NCBI GenBank assembly: GCA_018402135.1
Contig: JAGYJF010000003.1
Span: 930,001 to 994,000 of the forward strand
DNA from: Flavobacteriaceae bacterium
Lineage (GTDB): Bacteria; Bacteroidota; Bacteroidia; Flavobacteriales; Flavobacteriaceae
Direction: 5' to 3'
Length of the DNA: 64,000 nucleotides
The notes below the pieces were generated by a model that had not been told where the DNA came from, did not search any database, and saw only the letters and a list, made by a program, of their open reading frames with translations. Each line of letters opens with the position of its first letter. Positions within the stretch are counted from its first letter, which is position 1. Of the stretch, positions 19,594 to 32,396 are shown piece after piece. Both the position numbers and the translations under genes were made by a program.

Positions 19594-19968
19594 ATGGCAA
19601 GAATTGCAGGTGTAGACATACCAAAACAAAAAAGAGGTGTAATCGCGCTAACCTATATCTACGGTATTGGTAAAAGCAGAGCACAAGAAATTTTAGCAGC
19701 TGCTAAAGTTGACGAAAGCACAAAAGTTCAAGACTGGACAGACGAAGAAGTAGGAAACATTCGTGAGGCTGTTGGTACTTTTACTATTGAAGGTGAATTA
19801 AGATCTGAAATTCAATTAAACATCAAGCGTTTAATGGATATTGGATGTTACAGAGGTATTCGTCATAGAGCGGGACTTCCTTTAAGAGGTCAACGCACTA
19901 AGAATAATTCTAGAACAAGAAAAGGTAGAAGAAAAACAGTTGCTAACAAGAAAAAAGTAACTAAGTAA
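19594..19968 (+). CDS. rpsM: 30S ribosomal protein S13 (uS13)
   Basis: A 124-residue head protein beginning [21 protein letters not shown], with the helix-two-turn-helix and basic tail ([18 protein letters not shown]) that contacts P-site tRNA. First ribosomal gene of the alpha group, followed by a 105-base spacer with a long imperfect inverted repeat. Confidence 0.98.
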   Translation: MARIAGVDIPKQKRGVIALTYIYGIGKSRAQEILAAAKVDESTKVQDWTDEEVGNIREAVGTFTIEGELRSEIQLNIKRLMDIGCYRGIRHRAGLPLRGQRTKNNSRTRKGRRKTVANKKKVTK

Positions 19969-19976
19969 AAATAGAC

Positions 19977-20068
19977 GTTAGTCATTAGTGTTTAGAAGTT
20001 AGATGAATCTGTTCGAAATAGAAATGTTTAGGATTCTAACAACTAAAAGCTAACACCTAGAAACTAAA
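19977..20068. repeat. Long imperfect inverted repeat between rpsM and rpsK
   Basis: Arms at about 19977-20009 (GTTAGTCATTAGTGTTTAG...) and 20032-20068 (...AAAGCTAACACCTAGAAAC) are largely complementary, with bulges, across a 22-base loop. Both consist of TTAG/CTAA-rich words. It could fold into a hairpin in the alpha-operon transcript or be a decayed small repeat element. Confidence 0.5.
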
Positions 20069-20073
20069 TTAAT

Positions 20074-20457
20074 ATGGCAAAGTCAAGTACTAAAAAACGT
20101 AAAGTTATTGTTGATGCTATTGGGGAAGCGCACATTGCAGCCTCTTTCAATAACATCATTATTTCCTTAACCAACAAAAAAGGCGATGTAATTGCATGGT
20201 CATCTGCTGGTAAAATGGGGTTTAGGGGTTCAAAGAAAAATACACCTTACGCTGCTCAACTTGCGGCTGAAGATGCAGCAGGAGTTGCAAGAGAAGCAGG
20301 TTTGAAAAAAGTAAAAGTGTACGTTAAAGGTCCTGGTAATGGTAGAGAATCTGCTATTAGATCAATTCATAATGCGGGTATTGAAGTGTCCGAAATTATT
20401 GATGTCACACCACTTCCGCACAATGGTTGCAGACCTCCTAAACGAAGAAGAGTATAA
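20074..20457 (+). CDS. rpsK: 30S ribosomal protein S11 (uS11)
   Basis: A 127-residue platform protein with [20 protein letters not shown] and the C-terminal signature [18 protein letters not shown]. It lies in the mRNA exit region with S7. Confidence 0.98.
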   Translation: MAKSSTKKRKVIVDAIGEAHIAASFNNIIISLTNKKGDVIAWSSAGKMGFRGSKKNTPYAAQLAAEDAAGVAREAGLKKVKVYVKGPGNGRESAIRSIHNAGIEVSEIIDVTPLPHNGCRPPKRRRV

Positions 20458-20573
20458 TAGAGAGTAAGTCTCGAAAATAATAATTAATAACAAGTATAAT
20501 AGAGAAATTAAAATTTTTTGAAGGATAAGTTTAAGACCTTAATTCATAAAATAGTTTCTCATAAATTTTAAAA

Positions 20574-21179
20574 ATGGCAAGATATACTGGTCCTAAAACT
20601 AAAATAGCTCGAAAATTTGGTCAAGCTATATACGGAGATGATAAAGCTTTCGAAAAGAGAAATTATCCTCCAGGTCAACACGGTAACAACCGTCGTCGTG
20701 GCAAGAAATCTGAATACGCAGTTCAGTTAATGGAAAAGCAAAAAGCTAAATATACCTACGGGGTATTAGAGCGTCAGTTCAGAAATATGTTTAAAAGAGC
20801 AACAGCTTCTAAAGGTATAACAGGTGAAGTATTACTTCAATTATGTGAATCTAGATTAGATAACGTTGTTTACAGAATGGGAATCGCGCCGTCAAGAAGT
20901 GCGGCTAGACAGTTAGTTTCCCATAGACACATTACCGTTAATGGTGAAAAAGTGAACATTCCGTCATACAATTGTCATGCTGGAGATGTAATTGCGGTTA
21001 GAGAGAAATCGAAGTCTTTAGAAGCGATTCAAAACTCACTTTCTAATTCAAGTCATGTTTACGAATGGATTACTTGGAACAATGATAAAATGGAAGGCAC
21101 ATATGTTTCCGTCCCTGCAAGAATTCAAATTCCAGAACAAATTAACGAACAATATATCGTTGAATTATATTCTAAATAA
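20574..21179 (+). CDS. rpsD: 30S ribosomal protein S4 (uS4)
   Basis: A 201-residue primary assembly protein with the S4 RNA-binding domain ([20 protein letters not shown] at about 97-116, then [13 protein letters not shown]). N-terminal zinc-binding cysteines of some S4 proteins are absent. It is preceded by a 116-base A/T-rich spacer in which I see no clear structure. Confidence 0.98.
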   Translation: MARYTGPKTKIARKFGQAIYGDDKAFEKRNYPPGQHGNNRRRGKKSEYAVQLMEKQKAKYTYGVLERQFRNMFKRATASKGITGEVLLQLCESRLDNVVYRMGIAPSRSAARQLVSHRHITVNGEKVNIPSYNCHAGDVIAVREKSKSLEAIQNSLSNSSHVYEWITWNNDKMEGTYVSVPARIQIPEQINEQYIVELYSK

Positions 21180-21199
21180 TAATTGATACAAAACACAAT

Positions 21200-22192
21200 A
21201 TGGCAATATTAAATTTTCAGAAGCCCGACAAAGTAATCATGATTGATTCAAATGATTTTGAAGGTAAATTTGAATTTAGACCTTTAGAACCAGGATATGG
21301 ATTAACAGTAGGAAATGCTTTAAGAAGAGTTTTGTTATCTTCTCTAGAAGGTTTTGCTATAACCTCGGTTAGAATTGAAGGCGTTGATCACGAATTCTCA
21401 ACCATTTCTGGCGTGGTAGAAGATGTTACAGAAATAATTTTGAATTTGAAGCAATTACGTCTCAAAAGACAAATTGATGAAATCGATAACGAAGCAGTAA
21501 CCATTTCAATCTCTGGCCAAGATCAAATAACCGCTGGAGACTTTCAGAAATTTATTTCTGGATTTCAGGTTTTAAATACCGATTTGGTGATTTGCAACCT
21601 AGATCCTAAAGTTTCCATTAATATGGAAATCACTATTGAAAAAGGCCGCGGTTATGTTCCAGCTGAGGAAAATAAAAAGGCATCTGCATTACTTGGAACA
21701 ATCTTTACTGATTCTGTTTACACACCAATTAAAAACGTGAAATACAGCATTGAGAATTTCCGTGTTGAGCAAAAGACAGATTACGAAAAATTAATTTTCG
21801 AAATCATTACCGATGGATCTATTCATCCAAAAGTTGCTTTAACTGAAGCCGCGAAAATTCTTATTCATCACTTTATGTTATTCTCTGACGAGCGTATCAC
21901 CCTAGAAGCCGATGAAATAGCACAAACAGAAACTTATGATGAAGAATCTCTTCACATGAGACAATTATTGAAGACTAAATTAGTAGACATGGATTTGTCT
22001 GTACGTGCGCTTAACTGCTTAAAAGCGGCCGAAGTAGATACGCTAGGTGATTTAGTTTCTTTCAATAAAAACGATTTAATGAAGTTTAGAAATTTTGGTA
22101 AAAAATCATTAACCGAGCTCGAAGAGTTAGTGCATGTAAAAGGCCTTAATTTTGGAATGGATTTAAGCAAATACAAATTAGATAAAGACTAA
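21200..22192 (+). CDS. rpoA: RNA polymerase alpha subunit
   Basis: A 330-residue subunit. The N-terminal dimerisation and assembly domain contains [24 protein letters not shown], and the C-terminal domain has the helix-hairpin-helix motif [20 protein letters not shown] that binds UP-element DNA and regulators. It is between rpsD and rplQ, the conserved alpha-operon order. Confidence 0.98.
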   Translation: MAILNFQKPDKVIMIDSNDFEGKFEFRPLEPGYGLTVGNALRRVLLSSLEGFAITSVRIEGVDHEFSTISGVVEDVTEIILNLKQLRLKRQIDEIDNEAVTISISGQDQITAGDFQKFISGFQVLNTDLVICNLDPKVSINMEITIEKGRGYVPAEENKKASALLGTIFTDSVYTPIKNVKYSIENFRVEQKTDYEKLIFEIITDGSIHPKVALTEAAKILIHHFMLFSDERITLEADEIAQTETYDEESLHMRQLLKTKLVDMDLSVRALNCLKAAEVDTLGDLVSFNKNDLMKFRNFGKKSLTELEELVHVKGLNFGMDLSKYKLDKD

Positions 22193-22256
22193 CACGTCAT
22201 ATTTTGCTCTTCGCATGCAGCGGATTGTAGCAAGATGATGGTTAATAATTAAAGTC

Positions 22257-22745
22257 ATGAGACACGGAAAAAAAATAAATCACTTAAGCAGAAAAACTGC
22301 CCATAGAAAATCAATGTTGGCTAATATGGCTTGCTCGTTAATAGAGCATAAGCGTATTAATACTACTGTAGCAAAGGCAAAGGCTTTAAAGCAATTTGTA
22401 GAACCAATGATAACTAAGTCTAAAGAAGACACAACTCACAACAGACGTTTGGTGTTTTCTAAGTTAAGACAAAAAGAAGCAGTAACTGTATTATTCAGAG
22501 ATGTTGCATCAAAGGTAGGTGATCGTCCAGGTGGTTACACTAGAATTATAAAACTTGGTAACAGGTTAGGTGATAATGCTGATATGGCCATGATAGAGTT
22601 GGTAGATTACAATGAAATCTACAATGCTACTAAACCAGAAAAGAAAACAACTCGTAGAAGTAGAAGAGGTGGAAGTAAACCTGCCGCAGCAGCGCCTGCT
22701 CCGGTAGCAACTGATACCAAAGTTTCAAATGAAGAAGAGGAATAA
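22257..22745 (+). CDS. rplQ: 50S ribosomal protein L17 (bL17)
   Basis: A 162-residue protein. The conserved core of about 120 residues starts [20 protein letters not shown]. It is followed by an extension of about 40 residues: first basic ([13 protein letters not shown]), then Ala/Pro-rich, ending in acidic EEEE. Such tails are variable in Bacteroidota. It is the last gene of the ribosomal run. Confidence 0.97.
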   Translation: MRHGKKINHLSRKTAHRKSMLANMACSLIEHKRINTTVAKAKALKQFVEPMITKSKEDTTHNRRLVFSKLRQKEAVTVLFRDVASKVGDRPGGYTRIIKLGNRLGDNADMAMIELVDYNEIYNATKPEKKTTRRSRRGGSKPAAAAPAPVATDTKVSNEEEE

Positions 22746-22768
22746 ATGTTAATAAGCATTTAATATAT

Positions 22769-22800
22769 AAAGGATAATCTAATAAAGGTTATCCTTTTTT
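22769..22800 (+). terminator. Intrinsic terminator after rplQ
   Basis: AAAGGATAATC (22769-22779) pairs with GGTTATCCTTT (22787-22797), one G-T pair, followed by a run of T. It closes the ribosomal transcription unit 23 bases after the rplQ stop. Confidence 0.85.
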
Positions 22801-22833
22801 TTATGCAATTTTGTAAAACTATTTAATTTAAAT

Positions 22834-23940
22834 ATGAAATACTCCAAAAAACAAAAAGCAATAGTTATTTTAGAAGACGGCACCATATTTTATGGTAAAG
22901 CTATTGGTAAATCAGGAACAGCCTTCGGTGAAGTGTGTTTCAATACGGGTACCACAGGTTATCAAGAAATCTTTACCGACCCATCTTATTTCGGTCAAAT
23001 AATGGTCGCTACAAATGCGCATATTGGTAATTACGGAGCTTCTGATGAAGATATAGAATCAGATTCAGTTAAAATAGCTGGACTTATTTGTAAAAATTTT
23101 AGTTACAACTATTCAAGAGTGTCAGCAAATGAGTCCTTAGAAGAATTTTTTGATAAGCACAAAACTTTTGTTGTTTCTGATGTTGACACCAGAGCTTTAG
23201 TGAGTTATATTAGAGATCATGGCGCCATGAATGCCGTAATGTCCACTGAGGTTGATAAAATTGACGAATTAAAATTGGCGTTATCAAAAGTACCTAGTAT
23301 GGCAGGTTTAGAACTGGCTTCAAAGGTTTCAACTAACCAACCTTATTTCCATGGTAATCCCGAAGCAACTTATAAAATTGCCGCCTTAGATTTAGGTATT
23401 AAGAAAAATATTCTGCGAAACTTTGCTCAACGAGATGCTTATGTAAAAGTCTTTCCATACAACGCTACTTTTGAAGAAATGAGTGCTTTTAATCCTGATG
23501 GCTATTTTATTTCTAATGGTCCTGGAGATCCAGAACCTTTAAAGGATGCACAAAAATTGGCTCAAGATATTTTGTATGAAAAGCGTCCGCTTTTTGGTAT
23601 TTGCTTAGGTCATCAAGTGATTGCCTTAGCCAATGGAATTTCAACTTATAAAATGCATAATGGCCATAGAGGAATCAATCACCCAATTAAAAATTTGGTC
23701 ACTGGAAAAGGTGAAATAACTTCACAAAATCATGGTTTTGCAGTTAATAGAGAGGAGACGGAAAAACATTCTGATATAGAAATCACCCATATTCATCTTA
23801 ATGATAATACAGTAGCTGGCATTAAGTTAAAATCTAAACCATGTTTTTCTGTGCAGTATCATCCAGAAGCAAGTCCTGGACCACACGATGCTTCCTATTT
23901 ATTTGATGATTTTATGACACTAATCCAGAAGAATAACTAG
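22834..23940 (+). CDS. carA: Carbamoyl-phosphate synthase small subunit
   Basis: A 368-residue glutaminase subunit. The N-terminal CPSase_sm domain begins with a LEDGTIFYGKAIG-like block, and the C-terminal class I amidotransferase domain has NGPGDPEPL, the nucleophile Cys in FGICLGHQ and the HPEASPGPHD block with catalytic His and downstream acid. It supplies ammonia to CarB for arginine and pyrimidine synthesis. No carB is adjacent. Confidence 0.96.
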   Translation: MKYSKKQKAIVILEDGTIFYGKAIGKSGTAFGEVCFNTGTTGYQEIFTDPSYFGQIMVATNAHIGNYGASDEDIESDSVKIAGLICKNFSYNYSRVSANESLEEFFDKHKTFVVSDVDTRALVSYIRDHGAMNAVMSTEVDKIDELKLALSKVPSMAGLELASKVSTNQPYFHGNPEATYKIAALDLGIKKNILRNFAQRDAYVKVFPYNATFEEMSAFNPDGYFISNGPGDPEPLKDAQKLAQDILYEKRPLFGICLGHQVIALANGISTYKMHNGHRGINHPIKNLVTGKGEITSQNHGFAVNREETEKHSDIEITHIHLNDNTVAGIKLKSKPCFSVQYHPEASPGPHDASYLFDDFMTLIQKNN

Positions 23941-24052
23941 TTAAATTTTAATGATTCAGGTATAAATCTGCACATTTTTCAATTCGAAAACATTGTAGTT
24001 GAATAAAACTATAATAATGCCTATTGTCAAAGCTATGAGCTTCACAATTTTG

Positions 24053-24060
24053 TAACTTTG
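24053..24060 (+). promoter_or_regulatory. -7 box upstream of eno
   Basis: TAACTTTG 25 bases before the eno ATG matches the Bacteroidota -7 consensus. The nearest upstream TTG is at 24024-24026 with a long 26-base spacer, so only the -7 part is convincing. Confidence 0.5.
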
Positions 24061-24073
24061 TAAATAACACTAA

Positions 24074-25372
<1,299 letters not shown>

Positions 25373-25395
25373 TAAAATATCAACACGATAAAAAG

Positions 25396-25428
25396 AACCT
25401 TTACATTAATCGATGTAAAGGTTTTTTT
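25396..25428 (+). terminator. Intrinsic terminator after eno
   Basis: A perfect 11-bp stem, AACCTTTACAT (25396-25406) with ATGTAAAGGTT (25413-25423), loop TAATCG, followed by seven T from the stem end. Confidence 0.9.
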
Positions 25429-25576
25429 ATGAAATAAAGAAAATCAAAATGCAAACGTCTCCAGGTATTGCAGCTTCAATTCAGTAAACTACTTAAAACC
25501 CGAGACATCACTTTAAAATAGCTAGAAACAGTCTAAAACTGTTGTTAACTTCGTAAAGAAATAGTGAGATATTTCG

Positions 25577-25584
25577 TAATTTTG
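25577..25584 (+). promoter_or_regulatory. -7 box upstream of gltA
   Basis: TAATTTTG lies 31 bases before the gltA ATG and fits TAnnTTTG. No TTG at standard spacing was seen. Confidence 0.45.
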
Positions 25585-25615
25585 TAATCTACTGAAAATT
25601 ATTTAAAATCATCAT

Positions 25616-26902
25616 ATGTCAGACAAAGCTATATTAGAAATTAACGGTGAAAAACATGAATTACCAATAATTCACGGAACAGAAAATGAAAGTGCAATAG
25701 ATATTAAAAGCTTAAGAAGTGCTACCAATGGCGTCATCACTATTGATCCTGGTTATAAAAATACTGGAAGCTGCGTAAGTGCAATTACATTCCTTGAAGG
25801 GGATAAGGGAATTCTAAGATATAGAGGTTATTCAATAGAAGAATTGGCTGAAAAAGCTACTTTTTTAGAAGTTGCCTTTTTATTGATTTTCGGTGAATTA
25901 CCAACACAAGAACAATTATATAAATTTCATAATGATATCAAAGCACAGTCAGTTGTTGATGAAGACGTAAAAAAAATATTAGATGCTTTCCCTAAGTCAG
26001 CACACCCTATGGGTGTTTTGGCGTCCTTAACTTCTGCCTTAACTGCTTTTAACCCAACTTCAGTGAATGTAAATTCTGAAGCTGATATGTACAATGCTAT
26101 TGTGAAAATTCTGGCTAAATTCCCGGTCTTGGCTGCCTGGACATTACGTAAAAAGCAAGGTTTACCACTAGACTATGGTGACAGATCTTTGGGATATGTT
26201 GAGAACGTACTTAAAATGATGTTTAAACAGCCGAATGAAGAGTTTAAATTAAATCCGATTTTAGTCGATGCCTTAGATAAACTCTTAATTTTACATGCCG
26301 ATCACGAACAAAATTGTTCTACTTCTACTGTAAGAATAGTTGGCTCGTCCCATGCTGGTTTGTTTGTGTCTCTTGCTGCAGGAGTATCTGCCTTATGGGG
26401 ACCTTTACATGGTGGTGCAAACCAAGCGGTTTTGGAGATGTTGGAGGCTATTAAAGAAGATGGTGGTGATACTAAAAAGTATATGGCAAAAGCTAAAGAC
26501 AAAGACGATCCTTTTAGGTTGATGGGATTTGGCCACCGTGTTTATAAAAATTTCGATCCGAGGGCTAGGATTATTAAAAAAGCTGCGGATGAAGTATTAG
26601 CAGATTTGGGTGTAGAAGATCCTATTTTGGAAATAGCAAAAGGACTTGAAAAAGAGGCACTAGAAGATCCTTATTTTGTAGATAGAAAATTATATCCTAA
26701 TGTCGATTTTTATTCAGGTATCATTTACCGTGCAATGGGCATTCCAGTTGAAATGTTTACAGTGATGTTTGCTCTGGGAAGACTTCCAGGTTGGATTGCA
26801 CAGTGGAGAGAAATGCGTTTAAATAAAGAGCCAATAGGAAGACCAAGACAAATTTACATTGGTGCAACTTCAAGGGAATTCAAAACAATTAATAAACGCT
26901 AA
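25616..26902 (+). CDS. gltA: Citrate synthase
   Basis: A 428-residue type II-like (hexameric class) citrate synthase condensing acetyl-CoA and oxaloacetate. Recognisable blocks: GSCVSAITFLEGDKGILRYRG, the catalytic His regions LHADHEQNCSTSTVR and GPLHGGANQAV, and GFGHRVYKNFDPRA with the catalytic His/Arg. N-terminal domain length matches Gram-negative type II enzymes. It is followed by a strong terminator and a dimethylargininase-like gene. Confidence 0.96.
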   Translation: MSDKAILEINGEKHELPIIHGTENESAIDIKSLRSATNGVITIDPGYKNTGSCVSAITFLEGDKGILRYRGYSIEELAEKATFLEVAFLLIFGELPTQEQLYKFHNDIKAQSVVDEDVKKILDAFPKSAHPMGVLASLTSALTAFNPTSVNVNSEADMYNAIVKILAKFPVLAAWTLRKKQGLPLDYGDRSLGYVENVLKMMFKQPNEEFKLNPILVDALDKLLILHADHEQNCSTSTVRIVGSSHAGLFVSLAAGVSALWGPLHGGANQAVLEMLEAIKEDGGDTKKYMAKAKDKDDPFRLMGFGHRVYKNFDPRARIIKKAADEVLADLGVEDPILEIAKGLEKEALEDPYFVDRKLYPNVDFYSGIIYRAMGIPVEMFTVMFALGRLPGWIAQWREMRLNKEPIGRPRQIYIGATSREFKTINKR

Positions 26903-26920
26903 TTAATTTAGCATTTCTTA

Positions 26921-26950
26921 AAAAGCTTCATATAATCTATGAAGCTTTTT
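26921..26950 (+). terminator. Intrinsic terminator after gltA
   Basis: A perfect 12-bp stem, AAAAGCTTCATA (26921-26932) with TATGAAGCTTTT (26938-26949), loop TAATC, then T residues. It ends only 16 bases before the next ATG, leaving no room for a separate promoter after it. Confidence 0.9.
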
Positions 26951-26965
26951 TATAATATAGCTTTT

Positions 26966-27877
26966 ATGAAATTAAACATTCAAAATGAAACTTCCCGTTT
27001 GAGGTCTGTAGTTTTAGGAATTGCCAACAGCAATGGTCCAATTCCTGCTGCAGAAGATTGTTATGATCCAAAAAGCCGGCTTCACGTATTAGAAGGCAAC
27101 TATCCAAAGGAAGAGGATATGATTGCAGAATTGGATGCCGCCGCTAAAGTATTTGAAAATTATGATGTAAAAGTGTATCGACCAAAAGTGATAGAAAACT
27201 ATAACCAAATTTTCACACGTGATATCTCGTTTGTTATAGAAGATAAAATGTTTGTGGCTAATATTTTACCAGATAGAGAGCGCGAAATATATGCCATAGA
27301 ACATGTTTGGTCACAAGTAGACAAATCTAACAGAATAAGATTGCCAGATCACTGCCATATTGAAGGTGGTGATGTGATGTTATGGAATGAATATCTGTTT
27401 ATAGGAACTTACTTAGGTAAAGATTATTCCAATTTTATTACAGCCCGAACCAATATAGATGCCGTAAATGCTATTAAAGATTTGTTTCCCAATAAAAAAG
27501 TTAAAGCTTTTAATTTAAGAAAATCAAATACAGATCCCTACATTAATGCACTTCATTTAGACTGCTGCTTTCAACCAATCGGAACAAATAAAGCAATTAT
27601 CCATAAAAATGGTTTTCTAAATATTGAAGATTATCATTGGTTGGTTAATTTTTTTGGTAAGGACAATGTATTTGAAATTGATGAGAAGGAAATGTTTGCC
27701 ATGCAGAGTAATGTATTTTCAATTTCCGAAAAAGTTATTATTTCTGAAGTAAATTTCACAAGATTAAACACTTGGCTAAGAGATAAGGGATTTACTGTTG
27801 AAACGGTACCGTATGCCGAAATTGCGAAACAAGAAGGTTTGCTACGATGTACTACCTTACCTTTAGTAAGAGACTAA
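26966..27877 (+). CDS. Dimethylarginine dimethylaminohydrolase / amidinotransferase-fold hydrolase
   Basis: A 303-residue guanidino-group-modifying enzyme. The active-site pattern is visible: FTRDISFVIED, HCHIEGGDVM, the His of ALHLDCCFQPIG and the nucleophilic Cys of LRCTTLPLVRD close to the C-terminus. The family includes DDAH, arginine deiminase and amidinotransferases, and substrate cannot be set from sequence alone. I chose the ATG at 26966 (MKLNIQNETSRLR); an earlier in-frame ATG at 26939 lies inside the gltA terminator hairpin. Confidence 0.8.
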   Translation: MKLNIQNETSRLRSVVLGIANSNGPIPAAEDCYDPKSRLHVLEGNYPKEEDMIAELDAAAKVFENYDVKVYRPKVIENYNQIFTRDISFVIEDKMFVANILPDREREIYAIEHVWSQVDKSNRIRLPDHCHIEGGDVMLWNEYLFIGTYLGKDYSNFITARTNIDAVNAIKDLFPNKKVKAFNLRKSNTDPYINALHLDCCFQPIGTNKAIIHKNGFLNIEDYHWLVNFFGKDNVFEIDEKEMFAMQSNVFSISEKVIISEVNFTRLNTWLRDKGFTVETVPYAEIAKQEGLLRCTTLPLVRD

Positions 27878-27881
27878 CAAT

Positions 27882-28148
27882 CTATTTTCTATAAAGAAAA
27901 TAATTATTCACGAGATCAATATAAACCTGTTTTGCCTCGTCAGGGGTGACGTTTTGAACCTGAAATAATGCATTGGTTTTAAATGCATTAATTATAGGTT
28001 TTCGACTACTTGGCCGGCCGTAATTATTGGTAGCCTTTTTATAGTAAGCATATAGCCTTAATAAAAAATCAGCAGGGAAAGGTTCTGTATGCGCATTAAT
28101 GCGTTCTACGGCTTCCTCAAAGGCAATATTTAGTTCTTCGGAGGTCAT
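27882..28148 (-). CDS. Acyl-CoA-binding protein (ACBP family)
   Basis: An 88-residue protein with an ACBP four-helix pattern: LNIAFEEAVERIN, LRLYAYYKKATNNYG (the YKQAT-like ligand motif of the family) and the conserved C-terminal KQVYIDLVNNY. It binds medium and long acyl-CoA esters in the cytosol. It overlaps psd by four bases at the end of a phospholipid-synthesis operon (cdsA-psd), which fits lipid metabolism. Confidence 0.85.
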   Translation of the reverse strand: MTSEELNIAFEEAVERINAHTEPFPADFLLRLYAYYKKATNNYGRPSSRKPIINAFKTNALFQVQNVTPDEAKQVYIDLVNNYFLYRK

Positions 28149-28798
28149 TCAATAGTTGCTAAAATGGTTTCGCCACCTTTAACTTTGTCATTTAGTTTTA
28201 CTTCAATTTTTGAATGTAAAGGTAAAAAAACATCCACACGCGAACCAAATTTAATAAACCCAGAATCTGCGCCTTGAATTGCCATATTTTTCTCAACAGC
28301 ATAATTGACAATTCGTCTAGCTAGGGCACCGGCAATTTGACGGTACAAAACCTTTCCAAAACTTTTGTTTTTTATGACTACGGTTGTACGTTCATTTTCT
28401 TCACTTGCTTTTGGATGCCATGCCACTAAGTATTTTCCTGGATGGTATTTACTATAGATAATATCGCCGCTAACAGGATATCTTGTAACATGAACATTTA
28501 ACGGAGACATAAATACAGAAACTTGTATGCATTTTTGCTTTAGAAATTCGTTTTCAAAAACTTCTTCAATCACAACAACCTTACCATCTACAGGGCATAA
28601 GGCATTAATGTCATTTGGTTTTGTATTTATTTTTGGGTTTCTGAAAAACTGAAGTATTAATATAAAAAAGACTAATACAATTAACATCAAACTGGTTCTT
28701 AACCAATTTAAAGATATAAAATAGTCAACAATAAAAATAAGTAGTACAACTACTACTAGTGAAGCGAAAATTATTTTTTGTCCTTCTTTATGAAACAT
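28145..28798 (-). CDS. psd: Phosphatidylserine decarboxylase proenzyme
   Basis: A 217-residue short-type Psd that makes phosphatidylethanolamine. Two hydrophobic segments occupy residues 8-50. The catalytic core contains CPVDGKVVVIEEV, HVTRYPVSGDI and, near the C-terminus, FGSRVDVFLP, where self-cleavage at Gly-Ser would create the pyruvoyl group. The ATG at 28798 (MFHKEGQKI) is preferred over an upstream TTG at 28804. Its start lies within the cdsA 3' end (11-base overlap), suggesting translational coupling. Confidence 0.92.
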   Translation of the reverse strand: MFHKEGQKIIFASLVVVVLLIFIVDYFISLNWLRTSLMLIVLVFFILILQFFRNPKINTKPNDINALCPVDGKVVVIEEVFENEFLKQKCIQVSVFMSPLNVHVTRYPVSGDIIYSKYHPGKYLVAWHPKASEENERTTVVIKNKSFGKVLYRQIAGALARRIVNYAVEKNMAIQGADSGFIKFGSRVDVFLPLHSKIEVKLNDKVKGGETILATIE

Positions 28799-29609
28799 AA
28801 TCAACTACAATCAGAAATAAATAGATAAATGGCGATGCAAAAATAATACTGTCTAGCCGGTCTAACAAACCTCCATGGCCAGGCATCATAGCGCCGCTGT
28901 CTTTAACTTTAGCTTGACGTTTAAACTTAGACTCTATAAGGTCGCCCAACGTGCCAAAAACACTTATGATGATCGCCAAAAATAACCAAGCGTTAAAACT
29001 TAAAGATGCGCTAAAATAAAAAATAAAATAACTGGCAACACAAGCAAAAAATAATCCACCAAGAAAACCTTCAACTGTTTTTTTTGGGGATACACTCGAG
29101 AACAGTTTTTGTTTACCAAAATTTTTACCAATTAAATAAGCAAAGGTATCGTTGATCCATACTAGTATAAAACTGCCTAAAACAAAAACTGGTGTAAATT
29201 CGTGATTAAAATTTCCTATTAAAATTAAAAAAATAAACCCGCTGGTTAGATAAAAGGTAGTCAGAATAAAGCGTTTGGTGTGAAATAAAGGTATAGTCTT
29301 TTCAGAAAATAAATCCTTAATAAGAAGTAAAAGAACGAAAATCGTGATTACATGTAAAATTTGAATAGTTTCTACTAGCCCGTCTTTATTATCATAAAGT
29401 ATACTCCAAAATCCAAAAAAAGAATATAACAAAGTGAATACAATATATGGAGCAACATGTTTAAGCCCTATTAACTTATTAAATTCAACCATACATATAA
29501 TTCCAAAGGCATAAAATAAACCAATAAGTGCTAATTGCCATTTTAATGCTATAATTAAAAGGGCTACATAAAAGATACCCGAAATGGCTCTGGTTCCTAA
29601 TTCCTTCAT
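28788..29609 (-). CDS. cdsA: Phosphatidate cytidylyltransferase
   Basis: A 273-residue integral membrane enzyme with about seven or eight hydrophobic segments, making CDP-diacylglycerol from phosphatidate and CTP. The family signature is at the C-terminus: GDLIESKFKRQAKVKDSG then MMPGHGGLLDRLDS. The adjacent psd uses phosphatidylserine, the product made downstream from CDP-diacylglycerol. The gene begins immediately after the LUD gene stop. Confidence 0.95.
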   Translation of the reverse strand: MKELGTRAISGIFYVALLIIALKWQLALIGLFYAFGIICMVEFNKLIGLKHVAPYIVFTLLYSFFGFWSILYDNKDGLVETIQILHVITIFVLLLLIKDLFSEKTIPLFHTKRFILTTFYLTSGFIFLILIGNFNHEFTPVFVLGSFILVWINDTFAYLIGKNFGKQKLFSSVSPKKTVEGFLGGLFFACVASYFIFYFSASLSFNAWLFLAIIISVFGTLGDLIESKFKRQAKVKDSGAMMPGHGGLLDRLDSIIFASPFIYLFLIVVDYVS

Positions 29610-30218
29610 TTATAAATCTTCAAGAAGCAGCAAATATAAGTCTTTAGAACTGCTTCCGTAAGACATAAAATCTTTATCCTCTATAGTTTTAAAATGTTTA
29701 ATGGTAGTAATATTAGTCGGAATTTTATCTTGACTTTTACGCTTAATACCTTTTAATCCTTCGCCAATGCTTTCAACTAATTGACTGGTGGTGGCGTAAA
29801 CTATAAAGTGATCTGGAAGTTCTTTTAATTTTTTTTCTGCTATTTGATTAGACGAAATTAATAGCGAACCATCGTCCGAAATTAAATATTCACAAGTGGT
29901 GAGAAAGTATTCACTTTCATTTGATTTTACTGTTAATTTTAATTGGGATGTGGAGAAAAGTTTAGCTAATCTTTCATCATAAACCAAGGCTTGTTTGTCC
30001 AACCAATTATTTTCCTGTAAAATGCTTTGAAGACTTTGGTTTACCTCGTTCATATCTTCACAATACAAAAATTTACCACCATTTGATTTGAAATTTATTG
30101 TAAATCTTTCATCAACAGGTAGCTTAATTTCAGGCATATATTTACCTCTATCGTCATTTTTAATACGCTCTTCTGAACTGCTTGATTTTAGTCCGAAGAT
30201 TTTACGAAATAAACTCAT
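29610..30218 (-). CDS. LUD domain (LutC/YkgG-type) protein
   Basis: A 202-residue protein with a basic amino end and a LUD-type alpha/beta domain; the segment VNQSLQSILQENNW and the core TCEYLISDDGSLLISSNQ are recognisable, the latter being the conserved strand-turn of LutC-like proteins. The family is associated with lactate-utilisation complexes, but here it stands alone between ftsH and cdsA, without lutA or lutB. The role is unknown. A terminator separates it from ftsH. Confidence 0.75.
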   Translation of the reverse strand: MSLFRKIFGLKSSSSEERIKNDDRGKYMPEIKLPVDERFTINFKSNGGKFLYCEDMNEVNQSLQSILQENNWLDKQALVYDERLAKLFSTSQLKLTVKSNESEYFLTTCEYLISDDGSLLISSNQIAEKKLKELPDHFIVYATTSQLVESIGEGLKGIKRKSQDKIPTNITTIKHFKTIEDKDFMSYGSSSKDLYLLLLEDL

Positions 30219-30266
30219 GTATTAGTTGCTATTAATCGATTTCTCCTTGAGATTCCACCAAATATA

Positions 30267-30305
30267 AAAAAACTTAAATTAACATCGCGTCAATTTAAGT
30301 TTTTT
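30267..30305 (-). terminator. Intrinsic terminator after ftsH
   Basis: A perfect 14-bp stem: AAAAAACTTAAATT (30267-30280) with AATTTAAGTTTTTT (30292-30305), 11-base loop. It is symmetrical enough to act on either strand, but the minus-strand ftsH stop is 36 bases away. Confidence 0.85.
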
Positions 30306-30340
30306 GTAACTCCGAGCTAGATTATTTACTGAAAATCTAA

Positions 30341-32386
<2,046 letters not shown>

Positions 32387-32396
32387 CAATATTTTT

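Noticed and set aside
27883..27902. TATTTTCT/AGAAAATA hairpin as a terminator after the dimethylargininase-like gene.
   Set aside because: It is AT-only, lies over the stop codon of the ACBP gene and lacks a T tract; too weak to call.
29610..30218. The LUD gene as part of a lactate-utilisation operon.
   Set aside because: No lutA or lutB lies nearby and its neighbours are lipid and protease genes.
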